Shown here in pieces: positions 56,785 to 64,000 of a stretch of 64,000 nt of DNA; positions within the stretch are counted from its first letter, which is position 1; every line of letters starts with the position of its first letter. A program made the position numbers and the translations under genes. The notes under the pieces are model-generated. The model was not told where the DNA came from. It worked only from the letters and a program-made list of their open reading frames with translations, and did not search any database. Source of the stretch: VRUE01 sp963774555 (GTDB lineage: Bacteria; Actinomycetota; Thermoleophilia; Solirubrobacterales; 70-9); the NCBI GenBank assembly GCA_963774555.1, contig CAVZFL010000001.1, forward strand, positions 1,302,001 to 1,366,000, read 5' to 3'.

Positions 56785-57519
56785 ATGGGCATGTCGAGGT
56801 CTTCGCACGGAGTTGTCAACGTCGCCACGGCTGGAGTCCGTAGTCGGCTGACGCTGGTCATCGCGTTCGCGGCCTGCCTCGCACTCCTCGTCGCCCTGGC
56901 CGGCAGCGCCGGCGCCGCGACCAAGCCGAAGACCACCGTCGTCCTCGGCAACACCGCGACGATCCCCGACCCCTCCTGCCCCGAGTCCCCCTGCCAAGCG
57001 ATCGGCAGCGTCACCGGCTTTCAGGTCAGCACCAGCCAGGGCCAGCTCCCCTTCCGCGTCCCCGGCGACGGCACAGTCAAGTCCTGGACCCTCACCCTCT
57101 CCCAGCCCACAAGCAGCCAACGCTCCTTCTTCAACGGCTTCTTCGGCACTCCCCCGGAGGCCCGCCTAGCAATCCTCCGCCGCATCCCCGGCACCAACCC
57201 ACCCCGCTACGCACTCCGAGCCCAAGGCTCAATCCACATCCTCAGCCCTTACCTGGGCCAGAACGTCAAGTTCGGCGCCAACCTCCGAGTCCACAAGGAC
57301 GACATAGTCGGCCTCACCGTCCCAACCTGGGCCCCCGCTTTCGCCCAAGGCCTAGGCTCAACCAGTGCCTGGCGCGCCAGCCGCGAACCCGGCAAATGCA
57401 TCAACTCAACCGACGTCCGCCAGGGAGAACCCCAGCAGACCGTCGGCAAACGAGCCACCTACGGCTGCCGCTACTCAACCGCCCGCCTCCTCTACACGGC
57501 CACCGTCGTAGAGGACTAG
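56785..57519 (+). CDS. Secreted hypothetical protein
   Basis: A 244-residue protein; GAGAGGAGC precedes ATG 56785. A signal peptide (LTLVIAFAACLALLVALAGS, then AGAATK) leads into a mature part with a Cys pair near the N-terminus (DPSCPESPC) and another near the C-terminus. Beta-rich composition suggests an Ig- or jelly-roll-like fold. No family is recognised. A very stable hairpin follows it. Confidence 0.65.
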   Translation: MGMSRSSHGVVNVATAGVRSRLTLVIAFAACLALLVALAGSAGAATKPKTTVVLGNTATIPDPSCPESPCQAIGSVTGFQVSTSQGQLPFRVPGDGTVKSWTLTLSQPTSSQRSFFNGFFGTPPEARLAILRRIPGTNPPRYALRAQGSIHILSPYLGQNVKFGANLRVHKDDIVGLTVPTWAPAFAQGLGSTSAWRASREPGKCINSTDVRQGEPQQTVGKRATYGCRYSTARLLYTATVVED

Positions 57520-57524
57520 AACGG

Positions 57525-57609
57525 GGAAGAGGGATCGGGCGCCCCTCCCAAAACGAGCGGCCGGTGGCCGCTCTTGAGTGTTTTGGGAGGGGCGCCCGAT
57601 CCCTCTTCC
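57525..57609. terminator. Long perfect hairpin, bidirectional terminator
   Basis: A 30-bp arm (57525-57554, beginning GGAAGAGGGATC) is exactly complementary to 57580-57609. Between them GAGCGGCC and GGCCGCTC form a second, 8-bp stem. It lies between two converging genes, which fits a bidirectional terminator of unusual length. Confidence 0.8.
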
Positions 57610-57622
57610 TGTGCTCCTGCTG

Positions 57623-58195
57623 CTAAGCGACCGAGGGGAGGACCCGCGGGCCGCTCTGGTCTTTAGGTAGCTCGGCTGCGCCCGCGATGAGGCTTTGGAA
57701 CTCGTTGAGCACCAAGTGAGCAACTGCCTCTAGAAGCTCCTCGTCCGTCCAGCCGATCTCGCGGGCCTCCTCGTGGAGGTGGAGGGGCGGGTGGCCGTTG
57801 TTCTCGAGTGCTCCATGCAGGTACTCCAGAAGTGCCGCCTCCTTGGGATCGCTGGAGTTGAAGCTCCTCGCCCTTGAGACCTCATCCAAGCCAAGTCCAG
57901 CGCTGCGAGCCGACTTGGCGTGCTGGGCGATGCTGTAGGTGTCGTCGCGGTACTCGGCGACGGCGAGGGCGATCCGCTCGCGGGTCGCGCGCGGCAAGAC
58001 GCCGCTGCGAAGCTCCGAGCGCATCCGGGTGTAGGCGCGCAGCACCGCGGGGGCGCCGGCGAGCACGCCGACGAACTTGGTCACGGCACCGCCCGTGGCC
58101 TGGATCGTTTTGATCAGCGGGGCGCTCTCATCGGGCGCCGTCAGCTCATCGTGGATCTGGAACCTGCTCACGTCTGTTTTGACTGTCACTGGCAT
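57623..58195 (-). CDS. Carboxymuconolactone decarboxylase/AhpD-like protein without redox Cys
   Basis: A 190-residue all-helical protein of the AhpD/CMD family: LRSGVLPRATRERIALAVAE, then a TYSIAQHAKSARSAGLG segment and DEELLEAVAHLVLNEFQSL. In true peroxidases of this family that segment carries Cys-x2-Cys-x3-His; here the cysteines are Thr/Ser, with His retained. Redox activity is therefore doubtful. It converges on the secreted-protein gene across the long hairpin. Confidence 0.8.
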   Translation of the reverse strand: MPVTVKTDVSRFQIHDELTAPDESAPLIKTIQATGGAVTKFVGVLAGAPAVLRAYTRMRSELRSGVLPRATRERIALAVAEYRDDTYSIAQHAKSARSAGLGLDEVSRARSFNSSDPKEAALLEYLHGALENNGHPPLHLHEEAREIGWTDEELLEAVAHLVLNEFQSLIAGAAELPKDQSGPRVLPSVA

Positions 58196-58270
58196 CTGCC
58201 TCCGGCTCTAATCGGGCGAATTTCGCTTTACAGAGCCTTTACGTGGCCTTAACTTTACTTTTAGCCATTT

Positions 58271-58346
58271 ACTTACGGTTGGTAAGTTATACCGGGTTTT
58301 CGGATCTTCTGCAACCGCCCTATACCCGTATCTACGTTGCGGGTAT
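58271..58346. promoter_or_regulatory. Inverted repeats upstream of glnA
   Basis: Two short inverted repeats occur in the 225-base AT-richer region before glnA: ACTTAC-GGTTG-GTAAGT (58271-58287) and ATACCCG (58322-58328) with CGGGTAT (58340-58346). They may bind a nitrogen regulator or shape the glnA leader. No known operator is recognised. Confidence 0.3.
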
Positions 58347-58420
58347 CCCCCTGGTTCAGCCGCCAGGCGTGCGGGCGATTTTTCAGACAGACTCCAGTCG
58401 CCCACGAGAAGGAGGCCGGA

Positions 58421-59773
58421 ATGGCAGACCAACCCAAGAGTGCCGCCGACGTCACGGCGATCGTCAAGGAAAACGACGTCCGCTTCGTCCGGCTCTGGTT
58501 CACCGACGTGCTCGGCCAGCTGAAGAGCTTCTCGATCAACGCCGCCGAGCTGGAGGACGCCTTCGACGGCGGCATGGGCTTCGACGGCTCCTCGATCACC
58601 GGCTTCAACCCGATCGAGGAGTCGGACATGATCGCGATGCCCGACCCCTCGACCTTCGCCCTGATCCCCTGGCGCCCGGAGGGCGAGAACGCCGTCGCCC
58701 GGATGTTCTGCGACATCCGCGTGCCCGGCGGCGATCCCTACGAGGGCGACCCGCGCTGGATCATGAAGCGGGCGCTCAAACGGGCCGAGGAGATGGGCTT
58801 CGACGCCTTCAACATCGGCCCCGAGCTGGAGTTCTTCTACTTCCGCTCCGCCAAGCCCGAGGGTGGCGTGCCGGAAGTGCTCGATGAGGGCGGCTACTTC
58901 GACCTGACCACGCTCGACGCCGGCTCCGACGTGCGCCGCGACACCGTCTTGGCGCTGGAGAAGATGGGCATCCACGTCGAGTACACCCACCACGAGGTCG
59001 GCCCCTCCCAGCACGAGGTCGACATGCGCTACAAGAACGCACTGGAGATGGCCGACGACTGCATGACCTACCGCATCGTGGTCAAGGAGTACGCGATGAA
59101 ATACGGCTGGCACGCGACCTTCATGCCGAAGCCGCTGTTCGGCGAGAACGGCTCCGGGATGCACGTCCACCAGTCGCTGACCAAAGACGGCAAGAACGCC
59201 TTCTACGACGCCGACGACCCCTACTTCCTCTCGCCGACGGCGAAGTCGTTCATCGCCGGCCAGCTCAAGCACGCGCGCGAGATCTCACCGCTCTTCGCCC
59301 AGTGGGTCAACTCCTATAAGCGCCTCGTGCCGGGCTTCGAGGCGCCGGTCTACCTCGCCTGGTCGCGCCGCAACCGCTCGGCGCTGATCCGGGTGCCGCT
59401 CTACCACCCCGGCAAGGAGAGCGCGACCCGCGCCGAGCTGCGCTGCCCCGACCCGGCCTGCAATCCCTACCTCTGCTTCGCCGGCATGCTGCAGGCAGGG
59501 CTGGAAGGGATCGAGAAGGGCTATGAGCTGCCCGAGCCGATGGAGCAGAACCTCTACCACCTCTCGCCGGAGGAGCTTGCCCACCAGGGGATCGAGCAGC
59601 TGCCGGCGACGCTGGGCGAGGCGATCGAGGTCGCCGCCGAGTCCGAGCTGGTCCTGCGCACGCTCGGCGAGCACACCTTCCGCCGCTTCGTCGAGATCAA
59701 GCGTCAGGAGTGGGACGAGTACCGGGTTCAGGTGACGCCGTACGAGGTTGAGCAGTTCCTGCCGATTCTCTAG
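58421..59773 (+). CDS. glnA: Type I glutamine synthetase
   Basis: A 450-residue enzyme. ATG 58421 follows GAAGGAGG; the open frame extends upstream without an RBS. GSI signatures are GFDGSSITGF, the active-site IGPELEFF, HHEVGPSQHE, the ATP-site KPLFGENGSGMHVHQSL, and RNRSALIRVP. Near the C-terminus the loop reads QNLYHLSPEE, which keeps the Tyr of the adenylylation site, though its use is not shown. It makes glutamine from glutamate, ammonia and ATP. The stop overlaps that of the MMPL gene. Confidence 0.96.
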   Translation: MADQPKSAADVTAIVKENDVRFVRLWFTDVLGQLKSFSINAAELEDAFDGGMGFDGSSITGFNPIEESDMIAMPDPSTFALIPWRPEGENAVARMFCDIRVPGGDPYEGDPRWIMKRALKRAEEMGFDAFNIGPELEFFYFRSAKPEGGVPEVLDEGGYFDLTTLDAGSDVRRDTVLALEKMGIHVEYTHHEVGPSQHEVDMRYKNALEMADDCMTYRIVVKEYAMKYGWHATFMPKPLFGENGSGMHVHQSLTKDGKNAFYDADDPYFLSPTAKSFIAGQLKHAREISPLFAQWVNSYKRLVPGFEAPVYLAWSRRNRSALIRVPLYHPGKESATRAELRCPDPACNPYLCFAGMLQAGLEGIEKGYELPEPMEQNLYHLSPEELAHQGIEQLPATLGEAIEVAAESELVLRTLGEHTFRRFVEIKRQEWDEYRVQVTPYEVEQFLPIL

Positions 59774-62210
59774 TCGCGACCCGGGCGCGAGAGCGCTGAG
59801 GGCCACCAGAAGTTGTCGCCGGTGGTCAGGGCGAGGGCGGGGACGAGGATGCTGCGGACCAGGAAGGTGTCGAGGAGGACGCCGAAGGCGACTACGAAGC
59901 CGAGCTCGGTGAGGAAGGTGAGGGGGAGGACGGCGAGGACGGAGAAGGTGCCGGCGAGGACGATGCCGGCGCTGGTGATCACCGCGCCGGTGACGGCGAG
60001 GGCGCGCAGGATGCCCTGTTCGGAGCCGTGGGCGAGCGTCTCCTCGCGGGCGCGGGCGATCAGGAAGATGTTGTAGTCGACCCCCAGGGCGACGAGGAAG
60101 ACGAAGGCGAAGAGCGGCAGCGAGGGGTCGGAGCCGGGGAAGTCGAAGATGAATTCGAAGGCGAAGTAGCCGACGCCGAGCGCGGCGAGGAAGCTGAGGA
60201 TCACCGTGCCGATCAGGATCAGCGGCGCGACCACGGCGCGCAGCAGGCCGATCAGGATCAGCAGGACGACGAGCAGGATCAGCGGCGGGATCACGATCGA
60301 GTCCCAACCGGCCGCGTCGCGAACGTCGAATTCGACCGCTGTCGGGCCACCGACGAGGGTCTCGGGCGAGACGGAATGGGCGGCCTTGCGGATCGGTTGG
60401 ACCAGGTCGAAGGCGTCGGTCGAGTAGGGGTTGGGTTCGAGCGTCGCCTGGACCAGCGTCCCGGGCGATCCTTCGGCGACCGGTGTCGAGACCGCCTCGA
60501 CGCCGTCGACCTTGGCGACCGCGGCCCGCACCGCGGGAACTTCGGAGCGGGAGGGAACGACGACGTCGGTAAGCGCGGTCGTGCCCGCCGGGAAGCTCTT
60601 GTTGAGCAGGTGCTGGCCTTCGACCGATTCGACTTCGGAGCGGTAGGTGTCTTCGCTGGTCAGTTCGGTTGAGAAGAAGGCGAAGCCGCCGCAGAAGATC
60701 AGCAGCAGGGCGACCGAGCCGAGCACGACGCGGCGCGGCGAGATGGCGATGCGTTGGCCGAGTCTGGCCCAGGTGCCGTGGGTGGCGTCGGCGGCGTGCT
60801 CGCGGCGCTGCCGGCGCAGCTCGAACGGCGTGAAGACCGCGCGGTCGAGCGGGCCGACGATCAGCGAAGGGATGCGGCGGCCGCTGAGGCGGCGCAGCAG
60901 CCAGTTGATCAGGACCAGCGGCAGCAGCACCAGGACGAGCAGGCAGGCGAGGATGACCCGGACTGCGGCGCCGAAGACGCCGCCCTCGACGACCTTGGCC
61001 CGCGCTCGCGCGGACATCGAGTCGGCGCTGGGGACCGTCGCCGGCGTGTGCGGAACGAAGGGCCAGAAGGCGCGGCGGCCGAAGATCGTCAGCAGCGCCG
61101 GCAGCAGGGTCAGCATCGCCAGCGCCGCGCAGGCGATCCCCATCGCCGCGATCGGGCCGAGGCCGGCGGTGCCGTTGACCCGGGCGATCGTCAGGCAGAG
61201 CAGGGCCGCGACTACGGTCGCCGCCGAGGCGAAGATCGCGGGGCCGGCCGAGGCGAGCGCGGTCCGCATCGCCTCGTGCTTGTCGACGGTCCGGTGCAGC
61301 TCCTCGCGGTAGCGCGAGACGAGCAGCAGCGCGTAGTCGGTGCCGGCGCCGAGGACGAGCACGGACATGATCGAGCTCGACTGCCCGTTGACCGTGACGC
61401 CGAGCTCGGTCAGCCCGTAGCCGATCGAGCGCGACAGCGTCTCCGCGAACAGCACCGCCACCAGCGGGATCAGGAAGAACATCGGCGAGCGGTAGATGAC
61501 GATCAGCAGGAAGATCACCAGGCTGAGCGCTGCCAGCAGCAGCGTGCCGTTGATGCCTTCGAAGACTTCGATCGCGTCGGCCGAGAAGCCGGCGCCGCCG
61601 GTGATCTTCGCCTCGAGCCCGCCGTCGTCCTCGGGCAGCACTTCGCGCCAGTACTTGACCGGGTCGACGATCCGTTCGCCCTCGCCGTTGCCCTTGATGT
61701 AGGCGGTGACGATCGCCGCCTTGCCGTCGGGGGAGCAGGCGGGACCGACGAAGGGTTCATAGCCCTTGGGCTGGCCGGGCACGGCGCTGGTGGTGCCACA
61801 GCCGGCCGGCACGTCATGTGGGGCCGCACCCGATTCCTCGCCGCTGTCGCCTCCCTTGCCCCCCGAGGCCGCCGTGGCGCCGTCGGCGACCACGCCCGGG
61901 AAGCGCTTCGCGGCCATCCTGCCGACGTCTTCGACGATCGTCCGCCGGTCGGCTGCGGTGAGGCCCGACTCGCGCCGGAAGACGATCACCGCCGGGGCGA
62001 GTTCGCCGTCCTGCAGGGACTCGGTGGCCTTGAGCGCGTGGGTGGATTCGGCGCTGCCCGGCAGGTAGGAGGTGGCCTCGTTGCTTTCGGCGTCTTCGAA
62101 CTTGGCCGGCAGGTTGGCCGGGCCGGCGGCGATGAAGATGACGACGAACCAGACCGCGAAGACGATCCACTTGGCGCGGCGGCCGGCGGCGAAGGTGAGC
62201 AGGGAGTGCC

Positions 62211-62214
<4 letters not shown>
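59770..62214 (-). CDS. MMPL-family RND transporter
   Basis: An 814-residue membrane protein, shorter than mycobacterial MmpL3. Twelve transmembrane helices are predicted as two sets: one N-terminal helix, a ~180-residue outer domain, five helices (LLLAALSLVIFLLIVIYRS onward), and a repeat. The RND motif GAGTDYALLLVSRYREEL is present in the first half and the equivalent GVDYNIFLIARAREE in the second. Proton-driven export of lipids or drugs is expected. The GTG start overlaps the stop of the DUF255 gene upstream, so they form an operon. Confidence 0.9.

Positions 62215-64000
<1,786 letters not shown>

Overview
The window is high-GC DNA (no base count was made) with actinobacterial habits: many GTG and TTG starts, four-base stop/start overlaps, a CGAAC-N4-GTTCG SOS box and a c-di-AMP riboswitch ahead of an RlpA-like gene. 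The gene mix (alkB-rubredoxin-TetR, fused ZnuB-ZnuA, GAP protein, DUF2252, secreted surface proteins) suggests Actinomycetota, most likely class Thermoleophilia. That placement is inference from gene content only.

Layout. 1-31.6 kb is chromosomal backbone: a broken surface protein, an SDR, cytochrome c maturation genes (ccmE, ccmF) and secG, an alkane hydroxylase operon with a palindromic operator, a GNAT and dtd, a zinc-uptake operon under a Zur box, a GAP protein, an MFS pump, a DUF2252 protein, a degenerate GGDEF-like protein, a phosphate permease with its DUF47 partner, a large S8 peptidase, glutamate decarboxylase, a duplicated DUF4389 membrane protein, an M48 peptidase and two toxin-antitoxin-like pairs. 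54-64 kb is backbone again: lexA, an SDR, rnpB, the riboswitch and rlpA-like gene, a secreted protein, an AhpD-like protein, glnA, an MMPL transporter and a DUF255 protein that runs off the end.

Between them lies a ~22.3 kb integrated element (about 31.62-53.98 kb). A 57-nt copy of the 3' part of tRNA-Leu(GAG) marks its left end, the intact tRNA its right end, and a tyrosine integrase sits beside the tRNA. The cargo looks like a defence island. It has (i) a plus-strand run of TIR protein, ATP-grasp enzyme, divergent SIR2-like protein and nSTAND-type NTPase; (ii) around it two paralogous radical SAM enzymes, an FAD oxidoreductase and a carbamoyltransferase homologue; (iii) a 2109-residue STAND protein with an N-terminal Cap4/DUF4297-like nuclease (Avs-like), overlapping a 231-residue unknown partner; and (iv) orphan antitoxins at the left end. 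The TIR/ATP-grasp/SIR2-like/STAND operon with its satellite radical SAM and carbamoyltransferase genes is the best candidate for an undescribed system.

Sequence quality matters. Many backbone genes carry single-base indels that break otherwise intact reading frames (0.7-1.9, 14.4-20.8, 27.6-28.5, 30.4, 62.3 and 63.9 kb), and a 32-G run interrupts the island's ATP-grasp gene. Most look like consensus errors, so these genes are annotated as frame-disrupted CDS and not as pseudogenes.
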